Assembly: GCA_006226345.1 (NCBI GenBank)
Contig: SBHD01000127.1
Location: 1-34,634 of the forward strand
Direction: 5' to 3'
Source of the DNA: Bacteroidota bacterium
Lineage (GTDB): Bacteria; Bacteroidota; Bacteroidia; Chitinophagales; Saprospiraceae
DNA length: 34,634 nucleotides
The notes beneath the pieces are model-generated. The model saw only the letters and a list, made by a program, of their open reading frames with translations. It ran no database searches and was not told where the DNA came from. The translations under genes were made by a program, and so were the position numbers. How positions within the stretch are numbered: position 1 is the first letter of the stretch; each line of letters starts with the position of its first letter. This document shows, piece by piece, positions 8,029-16,431 of this stretch.

Positions 8029-10959
8029 ATGCGCATTGTTTTTAACCTTTACCCGTTTTCGGAAACCTTGTACCTCCCGTCAGCCAATCTCGTTCGTACG
8101 GACCCCGGCGGGCAACTGACACACCTGGTGCAGCGCGCTACACCGGATACAATCGGCGGATATGGCCTCGAAACAACACCGGTACTGCAACGCTTATTTG
8201 CACTGATCGATCAACTGTCGCCCAAAGCACTGGAAAGCAGGTTCAAACCACCCAGAAGTAAAAAACCAACCCCTTTGCCGGAATTGCTGCAACAGCCGGA
8301 AACCAGACCGATCGTCCTGCGCCATATCCACCACCAGCTGGACCAGTTCCTGGCAGAGGTAGTACGCAATCAGTTCCCGATCACCCTCGATGCCGAAAGG
8401 CGAACACTGGCCAAGGACGTCCAGCTGCATATTGGTAAAGCCGAACTGATCCCGCATTTATCCTTCCATAAAACTGCCGAGGGTATCGATTACCGGTTTC
8501 AGTTGGGCACTGAAACAGAAAAATGGAACATCCGCGAATACGATGTGCTGCCGGTCACCAATACTGATCCTGCCTGGATTGTTGCCAATTACACCCTGTT
8601 TCGGGTACCGGGTATCAATGGCAATATGGTGCAACCGTTCCGGAAAAAAGATGTGATCCGGATCCCGCCGGATAAAGAGCGCGTCTATTTCCGGCAATTC
8701 ATCCTGAAAAACGCCGGCCGTACCCACATCGAAGCGGAAGGTTTCGCCCTGGAAAAAACCGAGCAGCTGGAATCCGTGCTCCTGGAAGCAACGGAGAATG
8801 TATTCGAAAATTGCTGGCTGCTCCGGCCGGTTTTCCACTACCCCGGAGCAGCATTTCAGTACGGCGAACGCCGCGACCGAGTAACAAGTCTCGAGATACC
8901 GGAAACGGAAACAGCCGGGATCACCGTGCACCTCGTATGCCGCGACAACCAGGCCGAACAGGGATATATCGAACACCTGCAAAGTGCCGGCCTGGAGGAA
9001 GACCACCGGTTATTCCGGGTACCAGGAAGCCATACGCTAGCCGGGTTGCTCGACTGGCTGACCCGCAACCGCAGCAGGCTGGAGAAGGCCGGGTTTATCC
9101 TGCAGCCTCCCCAGATAGACGGTCATCCGTTGGCGCTATTGCCAGCCAACATAGCCGTAGAAAGCCGGGCTTCCGGCGACTGGTTTGATGTGCAGGGCAG
9201 CATCGGGATCGGAACGTTTAACATCCCTTTTAAAAACTTCATCCCGAACCTCCGGGCCGGAAACAACCTCTATCTGCTACCGGATGACAGTTACTTCCTG
9301 ATCCCGGATGAATGGTTCTCCCGCTACAGCGAACTCGCCCGTGCACTCCGCATAGAGCCGGATGGCCTGAAGCTCCCCAAGGCGCTGTTCACGGTCTTGC
9401 AGGAAGGTGATACGGAAGCCGCCCCTTCCTCCGGCTTCCCAACTATTGACCCCGAACAGGTGGCATACCAGCCACCGCCAGAACTCAAAGCAACCCTGCG
9501 CAGCTACCAGCTACAGGGGGTCCGGTGGCTGATCGGGCATTACCAACACGGTTTCGGCGCCTGCCTGGCAGACGATATGGGCCTGGGTAAAACACTCCAG
9601 ACGATCGCTGCGCTGTTGTTTCTGAAATCGGAAGCGGTAGCTGCGACCTCCCTGCAGGATGCACATGACGGCAAGGAAGGCCCCGGCATCCAGGGTTCCC
9701 TGTTTCAGGCCTACCGGGAAGACCTGAAGCCCCTGCAGGCACTGATCATTCTGCCAGCCTCGCTGGTGTTCAACTGGCAACGTGAGCTGGCCCAATTTGC
9801 CCCTTCCCTGTTTGTATATGTGCATACCGGTCCCAAACGCCTCCGGGACATGCGTGCGATCGCCGGGCATGATGTGGTGCTGACCACCTATCATACTGCC
9901 CGGCAGGACCTCAACCTGCTCGGGCAACAGGAGTGGCGGGCCATCGTGCTGGATGAAAGCCAGCAGATCAAAAACCGCGAATCCGGAGTTTCCAGAGTCG
10001 TTCGGGCATTGCGTGGGCAGTACCGGGTATCCCTTTCCGGTACCCCGATCGAAAACTCACTCGCAGACCTCTGGACACAAATGGAGTTTATCAACCCCGA
10101 CACCCTGGGTAGTTTCAAATCTTTTCGGGAAGAGTTTTTGGTCCCAATTGAAAAGACCGGGGACGAGCAGGCCAAACAACGGTTATTCTCCCGCATCCGG
10201 CCGTTTTTCCTGCGCCGCACCAAGGAGGAGGTCGCGCCTGACCTGCCGAGCCTGAGTGAACAGGTATTTTATTCTGAAATGAGCCCGGCCCAGGAAAAAC
10301 AATATGAAAAGATCCGGTCTGCAGTCCGCAATGAGATTCTCAGCTTGTTTGAAAATCCGGGCACCCGGCTGATGGCCCTGCAGGCCCTGACCCGGTTGCG
10401 GCAGATGGCCAATCATCCGGTACTTGCCGATCAGGCATATAGTGGAGACAGTGGAAAGTTCGCCGACGTATTGGCGCAATGGGAAACGATCCGGCGGGCC
10501 GGACACAAAGTGCTCTTCTTCAGTAGTTTTGAAAAACACCTTCGCCTGTTCAGGCAGGTATTTGACAAGCAGCAGCACGCTTATGCCTGGCTGACGGGGG
10601 ATACCGCCACTGCCGACCGCGCCAAAGTTGTGGAGCGCTTTCAGCGGGATCCCGGGGTGCAGGCCTTTTTCATGACCGTGAAAGCCGGCGGCGTAGGGTT
10701 GAACCTGACCGCTGCCGATTATGTCTTTCTGCTCGATCCGTGGTGGAATCCGGCTGCAGAAGATCAGGCCATTGCCCGGGCACACCGGATCGGACAAGAC
10801 CGGCCGGTCACCGTCCTGCGGTTCATTGCGCGAAATACGATAGAGGAAAAGATCCGCCGGCTCCAGGAACAGAAAAAACAACTGGGCATCGATTTCTTCG
10901 CCACAGGCAAGGAAACGCCCGCGCTGAGTCGGGAAGAACTGGAAGTGTTGTTAAGCTAA
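8029..10959 (+). CDS. SNF2-family DEAD/DEAH-box helicase (Swi2/Snf2 ATPase)
   Basis: This 976-residue nucleic-acid-dependent ATPase is predicted to remodel protein-DNA or RNA polymerase complexes. The ATG at 8029 (MRIVFNLYPFSETLYLPS) is chosen because the longer frame starts at a TTG that lies inside the promoter. The first ~480 residues form the bacterial SNF2-associated N-terminal region. Then follow motif I ADDMGLGKTLQT (about residue 514), motif II LDESQ (about 642; DESQ in place of DEAH/DEAQ), motif III SLSGTPIENSLADLW and the C-terminal helicase lobe, ending in DPWWNPAAEDQAIARAHRIG (about 903). An insertion of roughly 40 residues sits between motifs I and Ia. No restriction, toxin or phage-defence genes surround it, so a housekeeping transcription or repair role is more likely than defence. 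Confidence 0.93.
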   Translation: MRIVFNLYPFSETLYLPSANLVRTDPGGQLTHLVQRATPDTIGGYGLETTPVLQRLFALIDQLSPKALESRFKPPRSKKPTPLPELLQQPETRPIVLRHIHHQLDQFLAEVVRNQFPITLDAERRTLAKDVQLHIGKAELIPHLSFHKTAEGIDYRFQLGTETEKWNIREYDVLPVTNTDPAWIVANYTLFRVPGINGNMVQPFRKKDVIRIPPDKERVYFRQFILKNAGRTHIEAEGFALEKTEQLESVLLEATENVFENCWLLRPVFHYPGAAFQYGERRDRVTSLEIPETETAGITVHLVCRDNQAEQGYIEHLQSAGLEEDHRLFRVPGSHTLAGLLDWLTRNRSRLEKAGFILQPPQIDGHPLALLPANIAVESRASGDWFDVQGSIGIGTFNIPFKNFIPNLRAGNNLYLLPDDSYFLIPDEWFSRYSELARALRIEPDGLKLPKALFTVLQEGDTEAAPSSGFPTIDPEQVAYQPPPELKATLRSYQLQGVRWLIGHYQHGFGACLADDMGLGKTLQTIAALLFLKSEAVAATSLQDAHDGKEGPGIQGSLFQAYREDLKPLQALIILPASLVFNWQRELAQFAPSLFVYVHTGPKRLRDMRAIAGHDVVLTTYHTARQDLNLLGQQEWRAIVLDESQQIKNRESGVSRVVRALRGQYRVSLSGTPIENSLADLWTQMEFINPDTLGSFKSFREEFLVPIEKTGDEQAKQRLFSRIRPFFLRRTKEEVAPDLPSLSEQVFYSEMSPAQEKQYEKIRSAVRNEILSLFENPGTRLMALQALTRLRQMANHPVLADQAYSGDSGKFADVLAQWETIRRAGHKVLFFSSFEKHLRLFRQVFDKQQHAYAWLTGDTATADRAKVVERFQRDPGVQAFFMTVKAGGVGLNLTAADYVFLLDPWWNPAAEDQAIARAHRIGQDRPVTVLRFIARNTIEEKIRRLQEQKKQLGIDFFATGKETPALSREELEVLLS

Positions 10960-10963
10960 AGAG

Positions 10964-10979
10964 CCGGCGGATCTGCCGG
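10964..10979. terminator. Short hairpin between convergent SNF2 and redoxin genes
   Basis: CCGGC (10964-10968) pairs with GCCGG (10975-10979) around a six-base loop in the 36-base gap between two convergent stops. There is no strong T-tract on either strand, so termination is only suggested. Confidence 0.3.
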
Positions 10980-10995
10980 AAAAGACCTGCTAAGG

Positions 10996-11604
10996 CTATT
11001 TCCGCTTGCGTTTGATCGTACACCCGATCGCCCGGGTGTAATCAGGATGCGGGCGTTCACCGCGCAGGATTGCCTGTACTGCGTCTTCTACGTAACGATG
11101 GCGTACGGCAGTGGGGTTTTCCGGATTGTCGTCAATAGCACCGATGTAACGGAGGATCCGGTCCTGGCTCACAACAAACACATGCGGTGTACGGTTGGCA
11201 CCAAAGCGCGGATATACCGTTTGTGTGGAATCAAACAGGTAAGCAAAGGGGTACCGCTTTTCAGTGGCACGCGCAACCATTTCCTCGAAACTGTCTTCCG
11301 GCACGATGTCCGGATCGTTTGGATTGATGGCGATCACCGGCACGCCCATCGGGCTGAACCTGCGGTGCAGGTTGATGATACGCTGCTCATACAGCTGCGC
11401 ATACGGGCAGTGGTTGCAGGTAAAAACGATGATATAGCCTTTGGCGTCCGGATAGTCTGCAAGCGAGACCATACGGCCATCGACATTGCGCAAGGAGAAG
11501 TCATCGATCTTATCACCGATAACATACGTTTCGGGACCGGTTGCGGCAACGTACAAAACAAATACGCCGGCAAGTAAAAACAGCGTGTGGATGGCTCGTT
11601 TCAT
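10996..11604 (-). CDS. Thioredoxin-fold (AhpC/TSA-like, PRX_like) protein, membrane-anchored or exported
   Basis: This 202-residue protein starts with a hydrophobic signal or anchor segment (about residues 4-22, HTLFLLAGVFVLYVAATG). A thioredoxin fold follows, with FTCNHCPYA holding a CxxC pair (Cys63, Cys66) after the strand GYIIVF. The order GDKIDDFSLRNVDGRMVSLAD then VFTCNHCPYA and later TPHVFVVS (cis-Pro) matches the PRX_like1 redoxin group rather than classical peroxiredoxins. The C-terminal IGCTIKRKRK contains a further conserved-looking Cys. It probably performs thiol redox or peroxide chemistry outside the cytoplasm. A second thioredoxin-fold gene lies upstream on the same strand, separated by 231 bases and a terminator, so the two are likely separate transcripts. 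Confidence 0.87.
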   Translation of the reverse strand: MKRAIHTLFLLAGVFVLYVAATGPETYVIGDKIDDFSLRNVDGRMVSLADYPDAKGYIIVFTCNHCPYAQLYEQRIINLHRRFSPMGVPVIAINPNDPDIVPEDSFEEMVARATEKRYPFAYLFDSTQTVYPRFGANRTPHVFVVSQDRILRYIGAIDDNPENPTAVRHRYVEDAVQAILRGERPHPDYTRAIGCTIKRKRK

Positions 11605-11701
11605 GAATGTAGGGAGTATTAAATTGTAAACAGATTGCTGCGAATAGCTTTCCCAAAAGTCTGTACCGCTAAGCGTTTGTTTACATATTCCTGCCGGAAG
11701 G

Positions 11702-11756
11702 AAAAAACTCAGGAGCCTGCCCAGGTTAAATCTGCTTTGGGTACCTGCAGGGCTCC
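11702..11756 (-). terminator. Intrinsic terminator downstream of the TlpA-like gene
   Basis: Read on the minus strand, GGAGCC (11751-11756) pairs with GGCTCC (11712-11717). The stem is extended with one bulge through GCA/TGC and ACCT/AGGT. A T6 tract follows (A-run 11702-11707 on the plus strand) after four bases. It lies about 80 bases past the TlpA-like stop. Confidence 0.6.
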
Positions 11757-11835
11757 CGCCACAGGGTGCCGCAACCAGGCTTCAGATGCCTTTTATTGAC
11801 CGGAGAGGAAGGATTAAACAATCGTCACCAGGGGA

Positions 11836-12366
11836 TCACCGGGTGCCCTTGCTATCCAGACACATCGCTTTGCGTGTCTTTTTGACGAAATCAAATACAA
11901 AAGTTTCCAGTTCCTGATAATTTTCAAACTGATCCGGGTAAAAAGCCCGCTGACCGCCCCGGATCACTACTGTGGCCGGCAGCGCACCTTCCCACTTCGG
12001 ATGAACCTTGGGAATCCAGGAGTCAGCATCCTGATCAGCCAGAAGTACCACTTCCGATTTCAGTTGCTGTTTTTCCAAAAAAGGCAGGAACCGCTTATCC
12101 AGCTGGCTTTTAAAATCCAGGCTGACCAGGATGACTTCAAAACCGGGGCCGGTAAAATTGCGGTTCAGTTCTTCAAAACAAGGCAACTCTTCCACACAAG
12201 GCGAACACCACGTTGCCCAGAAATTGAGCACAAGTGTGGTATTGGCGTCGGCTTTCTGGATGCGCTTTTCCAGGTCCGAAAAACTATCAAAGACCGTAAA
12301 GGCCTGCGCTCGTATAGCACAGGGGGTTAAAAGGAACAAAATGGAAACCAAATACAGATTCCGCAT
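11836..12366 (-). CDS. TlpA-like thiol-disulfide oxidoreductase, exported
   Basis: This 176-residue protein has a signal peptide (MRNLYLVSILFLLTPCAIRA, cleavage before QAF) and a thioredoxin domain. The ATG at 12366 is preferred because it places the signal peptide at the N-terminus; the frame is open to 12465, but the extension lacks similarity to anything expected. The active site is NFWATWCSPCVEELPC with the WCSPC pair at Cys54/Cys57, the classic TlpA/ResA signature. A conserved-type LPATVVIRGG (cis-Pro region) follows later. Such proteins keep periplasmic cysteines reduced, for example in cytochrome c maturation or lipoprotein repair. No cytochrome genes adjoin it, so its target is not indicated. 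Confidence 0.88.
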   Translation of the reverse strand: MRNLYLVSILFLLTPCAIRAQAFTVFDSFSDLEKRIQKADANTTLVLNFWATWCSPCVEELPCFEELNRNFTGPGFEVILVSLDFKSQLDKRFLPFLEKQQLKSEVVLLADQDADSWIPKVHPKWEGALPATVVIRGGQRAFYPDQFENYQELETFVFDFVKKTRKAMCLDSKGTR

Positions 12367-12480
12367 GGCAGGAACACAATGTGACGTATTAAAAAAAGGC
12401 CATGCAAGAAACGAATTACTGTTGGAAAGCACATTAGCTTTAACAGTTTTTACGATAAAAAACACGGATTAAACCTTTTC

Positions 12481-12519
12481 TTAATAAAAATCCCGTGAAC
12501 AAATAACTATTCACGGGAT
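12481..12519 (-). terminator. Intrinsic terminator of the zinc-ribbon gene
   Basis: A perfect 10-bp stem ATCCCGTGAA (12490-12499) / TTCACGGGAT (12510-12519) with a 10-base loop. Read on the minus strand it is followed directly by TTTTTATTAAG. It begins 28 bases past the stop of the minus-strand gene ending at 12548, so it is a textbook rho-independent terminator. Confidence 0.85.
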
Positions 12520-12547
12520 CATATTCAAAAAAAGTGCCAATTTAAAA

Positions 12548-13303
12548 TCACGCTTCTACGGTAGCGCCCGGATTGGCAATAGATTGGTCTACCAAAATGC
12601 GTCCACAGTGCTCACAGGCAATAATTTTTTTGTGTAGGCAAACTTCTAACTGCACCTGAGGTGGTACATTATTAAAGCATCCGCCACAGGATTCCCGTTC
12701 GATCGTCACTACTGCAAGGCCGTTGCGGTAAGTCGTCCGGGTTTTATCATAAGCCTTGAGCAGCCGGTCTTCAATGCCCTTGCGCGCTTTCTCACTCTGG
12801 TTGCGCAGTTTATTCTCTTCTTTCTCCGTCTTTTCAATGATGCTCTGCAATTCTACCTTTTTGGCATCCAGGTCCTTCTGTTTGGCGTCCTTTTTAGCCT
12901 CGGCGATTGTCAGGCTATCCTTCTGATGGTCCAGTTTGGCCTTGGCATCGCGGATCTTTTTTTCCGACAGCTGAATATCCAGGTGGGCCAGTTCGATCTC
13001 TTTTTGCAGTGCTTCGTATTCGCGGTTATTCTTCACTTCGTCCAGCTGTCGCTGATACTTTTTGATGTTGTTTTCCGCGTCTTTAGCACCGGCCTGCAGT
13101 TTGTTGATCTCCTGTTCGTCTTCCTTGATACTGGCACCCAGTTTTTTACAGCGGGTTTCCAAACCGGCAATTTCGTCCTCCAGATCGGCAACTTCCATGG
13201 GCAATTCACCCTTCAGGATCTGGATTTCGTCCAGTTGGGAATCGACTTGCTGCAGGTCCCAGAGTCTTTGCAGTTTTTCGGTGATAGTTGTTTCAACTGA
13301 CAT
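12548..13303 (-). CDS. Coiled-coil protein with C4-type zinc ribbon (CT398/zf-RING_7 family)
   Basis: This 251-residue cytoplasmic protein consists of a long charged coiled coil (about residues 15-185, rich in E, K, L and Q heptads) followed by a zinc ribbon. The metal ligands are Cys206 and Cys209 in SCGGC, and Cys230 and Cys233 in CEHC. This is the architecture of the CT398/HP0958-like family, which in other bacteria has been linked to flagellar or sigma-54-related factors and often neighbours nif3. Here the Nif3/DUF34 gene lies directly upstream on the same strand with 122 bases between, which is the expected synteny. Exact function in Bacteroidota is unknown. Confidence 0.9.
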   Translation of the reverse strand: MSVETTITEKLQRLWDLQQVDSQLDEIQILKGELPMEVADLEDEIAGLETRCKKLGASIKEDEQEINKLQAGAKDAENNIKKYQRQLDEVKNNREYEALQKEIELAHLDIQLSEKKIRDAKAKLDHQKDSLTIAEAKKDAKQKDLDAKKVELQSIIEKTEKEENKLRNQSEKARKGIEDRLLKAYDKTRTTYRNGLAVVTIERESCGGCFNNVPPQVQLEVCLHKKIIACEHCGRILVDQSIANPGATVEA

Positions 13304-13334
13304 TGTAAATGCGTGATGGTTGAGTTTACAAAAT

Positions 13335-13409
13335 CCCGGATCGAACCGGGAAGAGCGCCGGTTTGCTGAACAATGCCCGGCAAGGCGGCGGTACCCGGTT
13401 CGATCCGGG
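13335..13409. repeat. 16-bp perfect inverted repeat between nif3-like and zinc-ribbon genes
   Basis: CCCGGATCGAACCGGG (13335-13350) is the exact reverse complement of CCCGGTTCGATCCGGG (13394-13409), with a 43-base spacer. Each arm can also fold on itself through its CCCGG/CCGGG ends. It sits in the intercistronic gap of two same-strand genes, so it may be an RNA processing or attenuation structure. No T-tract follows on the minus strand. Confidence 0.7.
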
Positions 13410-13425
13410 CCGAAATCCGGCGATT

Positions 13426-14211
13426 TTAGTGGTAAAAGACCGGATTTGTGTTCACCTCCGTCAAATGGAGCGCAAAATTAGGGAATTTTTCGTGGATTAT
13501 CTCGTATAAAAGTTCAATGGTAAATTGCTCGCTTTCAAAGTGTCCAACATCGGCAATGACCAGCCGGCCTTCTGCATCGAAAAACTCGTGGTACTTGAAG
13601 TCGGCTGTTACAAAGGCGTCGGCCTGGGCGCGCAGAGCGAAGGGCAATAAAAAACTGCCGCTTCCGCCGCAAACTGCCACCCGGTGCACCGGCTTTCCAC
13701 GCAAGGCTGTATGGCGGACACATCCTGTCCGCAGTGCCTGTTTGGTATGCGCCAGAAAGGCCGCCTCGTCCATCGGAACCGGCAGGTTGCCCAACAGGCC
13801 CGAGCCAATATCCGCCGCTTCGGTTTTTGGTGCCAGCACCTGCGTATTGATCAGCCCCAGTTTTTCTGCGATCCGGGAGTTGACCCCTTGCCGGTGCACA
13901 TTATCCAGGTTCGTATGAATGGCATAAATGGCAATATCCTGTCGGATGGCTTCCATGACCGTGCGCTCGACATACGTAGTTCCATTGAGGCGTTTCAACC
14001 CGCGAAATACGATGGGATGGTGGGCAACGATCAGGTTGCAGCCCTTCCTGCGGGCCTCCTCCACGACCGCTTCGGTCGAATCCAGGCAGAACAATACGCC
14101 GGTCAGCGCCGCGTCCGGATCACCGACGATCAGGCCGGCATTGTCATAGGATTCTTGCAGTGCCGGTGGCGCGATCGCTTCCAAAACAGTAAGAATGTCC
14201 TGTATTTGCAT
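13426..14211 (-). CDS. Nif3-like dinuclear metal centre protein (DUF34/NIF3, GTP cyclohydrolase I type 2 homolog)
   Basis: This is a 261-residue protein of the very widespread Nif3/DUF34 family. Predicted metal ligands are all present: His64 and His65 in IVAHHPIVF, Asp103 in HTNLDNV, His224 and Glu228 in DVGHFESE. The start at 14211 (MQIQDILTVLEAI) matches the family's first helix; an upstream frame to 14277 adds 22 unlikely residues. The length is that of the short form (as in E. coli YbgI), without the ~110-residue CutA-like insert common in longer homologs. Biochemical role is unsettled; metal handling or nucleotide and cofactor maintenance have been proposed. It precedes the zinc-ribbon gene on the same strand. 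Confidence 0.93.
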   Translation of the reverse strand: MQIQDILTVLEAIAPPALQESYDNAGLIVGDPDAALTGVLFCLDSTEAVVEEARRKGCNLIVAHHPIVFRGLKRLNGTTYVERTVMEAIRQDIAIYAIHTNLDNVHRQGVNSRIAEKLGLINTQVLAPKTEAADIGSGLLGNLPVPMDEAAFLAHTKQALRTGCVRHTALRGKPVHRVAVCGGSGSFLLPFALRAQADAFVTADFKYHEFFDAEGRLVIADVGHFESEQFTIELLYEIIHEKFPNFALHLTEVNTNPVFYH

Positions 14212-14355
14212 AGACAAGGATGATTTAAAACACGTTTCCCGGGGTTGATCACGTTGAACGTACAGCAACAGAGCCAAAGATGCGGAAAAAAGGCTGCTGC
14301 CGGGGCTGGTTCGGTTAAATTAGAACACAACCTTTCTTTTGCACAACAGCCTGTG

Positions 14356-14363
14356 TAACTTTG
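14356..14363 (+). promoter_or_regulatory. -7 promoter element TAACTTTG upstream of tatA
   Basis: A perfect TAnnTTTG match 92 bases upstream of the tatA ATG. A TTTTG (14337-14341) lies 14 bases before it, slightly short for a -33 element. Confidence 0.6.
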
Positions 14364-14455
14364 CAGCACATTTCCGGTCTAAACCGGGTCGGCCCAAGTA
14401 TTCCGCCCCTTATCCCGGCCGGCACATCACATTTGGATCTAAAATTTTGACAACT

Positions 14456-14671
14456 ATGACTTCCACCCTTTTGTTCATCGGCAACCTTGGCGCAACCGAG
14501 CTGACCCTTATCTTTTTGGTGGTATTGTTAATGTTCGGCGGCAACAAGATCCCCGAGCTCATGCGTGGGCTGGGTAAAGGTATCCGCGAATTTAACTCTG
14601 CCAAGAATTCGGTTGAAGAGGAGATCCGGCAGGGTATGCGCGACGCTGAGAAAAAGTCGATCGACAAGTAA
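14456..14671 (+). CDS. tatA: Twin-arginine translocase subunit TatA/TatE family
   Basis: This 71-residue protein starts at the ATG at 14456 ([20 protein letters not shown]). It has the TatA plan: a short periplasmic N-terminus, one membrane helix (about residues 12-28, [15 protein letters not shown]), the FG hinge, then the amphipathic helix [20 protein letters not shown] and a charged tail. TatA forms the size-variable pore that moves folded proteins carrying twin-arginine signals across the inner membrane. No tatC adjoins it here, which is common in Bacteroidota. TatA and TatB cannot be separated firmly by sequence alone, but the short tail favours TatA. Confidence 0.92.
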   Translation: MTSTLLFIGNLGATELTLIFLVVLLMFGGNKIPELMRGLGKGIREFNSAKNSVEEEIRQGMRDAEKKSIDK

Positions 14672-14702
14672 GCGCCTGCCTGTATCCGTTTTCCCTTTTA
14701 AC

Positions 14703-14770
14703 ACAAGACGCAAAGATGCCAGGTTCCTGTTTTATACAGGAATTACTTCTGGTGGTCTTTGCGTCTTTGT
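14703..14770. repeat. Nested palindrome between convergent tatA and dnaB, dispersed-repeat-like
   Basis: The outer arms AAGACGCAAAGA (14705-14716) and TCTTTGCGTCTT (14756-14767) pair perfectly. Inner arms CCAG/CTGG and CCTGT (14726-14730) / ACAGG (14736-14740) extend the structure. The word GACGCAAAGA recalls the GCAAAGACGC-type palindromic repeats scattered between genes in many genomes. It could also serve as a bidirectional terminator. A related element is at 19205-19273. Confidence 0.65.
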
Positions 14771-14806
14771 CATTTCAAACGGCAACGCACGCCAGGCCAG
14801 ATGTGT

Positions 14807-16345
14807 TTAGAACGGAATATCCTCGTCGTTCATCCGGGAGGGCATCGTGATCGAGCTCGGCGAAAAGGGTCCGGTCAGCGGGTCGCCAAGGCCGGCGAAG
14901 GCCGGATCGTCCAGGTTGCCGAACTTGGCAAACTGATCGGTAAACTTCAGTTTGACGGTATCCAGGGCACCATGCCGGTGCTTGGCCACGATAAATTCCG
15001 CCACCCCTTTTAACGACATCCCCTGCTCGTCTTCCAGGATGCCATAATATTCGGGCCGGTAGATAAAGGACACTATATCCGCATCCTGTTCAATGGCGCC
15101 CGATTCGCGCAGGTCACTAAGTTGCGGGCGCTTGCTGCCGCCCCGCACCTCCACTGCCCGGCTGAGCTGCGAAAGGGCAATGACCGGCACCGACAATTCT
15201 TTCGCCATGTTTTTCAGCGCCCGTGAAATACCGGCAATCTCCTGTTCCCGGTTAGCGTTCCGGTTGTTTTCCGAAGCCCCCGTCATCAGCTGCAGGTAGT
15301 CGATAATGACTAACTGGATATCGTGCTGCATCTTTAGACGGCGGCACTTGGCTCGTAATTCAAAAATATTGATACCAGGCGTATCGTCGATGAAGATCGG
15401 CACATTGGACAGCCGCTCGACTGTTGTCTGGAGTTGCTGCCATTCGTAATCCTCCAACTTGCCGTTCCGCATTTTCGAACCTGCGATTTCAGATTCCATG
15501 GAGATCAGGCGCTGCACCAACTGGGTGCTGGCCATCTCCAGGGAGAATACAGCCACACCTTTTTCGAAGTCCCGGGCAGCATTCAGCGCCATTGCCAGCA
15601 CACAAGAGGTTTTACCCATACCCGGCCGGGCGGCAAGAATGATCAAGTCGGACGGCTGCCAGCCTGACGTAAGCCGGTCGAGGTCGGTAAATCCGGTGGG
15701 CACACCAGTCAGGCCATCGGCTTTGGTCGACAGTTCCTCGACCTGCTTCAGCACCCGGCTGCTGAGCGTACCCATGCTCTCAAACGTACGGCTCAGGTTG
15801 TTTTGGGTGATGGCAAACAGGCCTTTCTCGGCATCGTCCAGCAGGTTAAACACATCGGTGGTGTCCTCATAGGCATCCTTGATAGTCCGCGTGCTTACCT
15901 GGATAAGTTCGCGCTGGATGTGTTTCTGGGCAATGATCCGGGCATGGTACTCGATATTGGCGGCGGAAGCCACCCGGTTGGTGAGTTCGACAAGATAGTA
16001 ACTGCCGCCTATCCGGTCCAGTTCGCCGGTTTTGCGCAATTCTTCCGTGACTGTCAGGATATCTACCGGATTAGAGCGTTCAAAAAGCCGGATGATCGCC
16101 TGGTAAATATATTTGTGGGCTTCCAGGTAAAAACTTTCCGGCCGGAGGATATCCATGACGACCGGGAGCGCCTCCCGGTCTAGCATCAACGCACCCAATA
16201 CGGCCTCCTCCAGGGGCAGTGCCTGGGGCTGTACTTTACCAAAAACATAGTTGGACAGGGCCTCTCCGCCGCCGGAAGTGTTCCGTTGGGATTTCCCCTT
16301 GGTGGAGCCACTGCGTGTTTCCCTGTTTTCGTTCATTTCCGCCAT
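14807..16345 (-). CDS. dnaB: Replicative DNA helicase DnaB
   Basis: This 512-residue hexameric helicase unwinds DNA 5'->3' at the replication fork and interacts with primase. An N-terminal basic, low-complexity stretch of about 30 residues precedes the DnaB N-terminal domain (PLEEAVLGALMLDREALP, about 44-61). The RecA-like domain has Walker A AARPGMGKTS (Lys245, Thr246), a glutamate in VFSLEM (270), Walker B VIIDYLQLM (Asp349) and the DnaB-specific SQLSRAVE and DLRESGAIEQDAD motifs. No intein interrupts it. The start at 16345 (MAEMNENRE) lies 25 bases after a -7 element; the Met at 16336 is an alternative. DnaA boxes lie just upstream, which suits replication-linked control. Confidence 0.97.
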   Translation of the reverse strand: MAEMNENRETRSGSTKGKSQRNTSGGGEALSNYVFGKVQPQALPLEEAVLGALMLDREALPVVMDILRPESFYLEAHKYIYQAIIRLFERSNPVDILTVTEELRKTGELDRIGGSYYLVELTNRVASAANIEYHARIIAQKHIQRELIQVSTRTIKDAYEDTTDVFNLLDDAEKGLFAITQNNLSRTFESMGTLSSRVLKQVEELSTKADGLTGVPTGFTDLDRLTSGWQPSDLIILAARPGMGKTSCVLAMALNAARDFEKGVAVFSLEMASTQLVQRLISMESEIAGSKMRNGKLEDYEWQQLQTTVERLSNVPIFIDDTPGINIFELRAKCRRLKMQHDIQLVIIDYLQLMTGASENNRNANREQEIAGISRALKNMAKELSVPVIALSQLSRAVEVRGGSKRPQLSDLRESGAIEQDADIVSFIYRPEYYGILEDEQGMSLKGVAEFIVAKHRHGALDTVKLKFTDQFAKFGNLDDPAFAGLGDPLTGPFSPSSITMPSRMNDEDIPF

Positions 16346-16370
16346 GGTTTTGCTCGACGTTTGCCGGATA

Positions 16371-16378
16371 CAAACCTA
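16371..16378 (-). promoter_or_regulatory. -7 promoter element for dnaB
   Basis: CAAACCTA on the plus strand reads TAGGTTTG on the minus strand, a perfect TAnnTTTG, 25 bases upstream of the dnaB ATG. No well-spaced -33 element was found. The cluster of DnaA boxes begins about 54 bases further upstream. Confidence 0.6.
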
Positions 16379-16431
16379 GTTCTTAATCTGCAATCTGTTT
16401 ATTTCCAAACATTCCGTATCACCCGAATCCT

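Noticed and set aside
8029-10959. SNF2 gene as part of a phage-defence island
   Set aside because: No methylase, nuclease, phospholipase D or other defence gene is nearby; the neighbours are redox and housekeeping genes.
13394-13409. tRNA T-arm-like sequence GGTTCGATCC
   Set aside because: The loop has six rather than seven bases, no acceptor stem, D-arm or anticodon arm fits around it, and it is simply one arm of the 16-bp inverted repeat.
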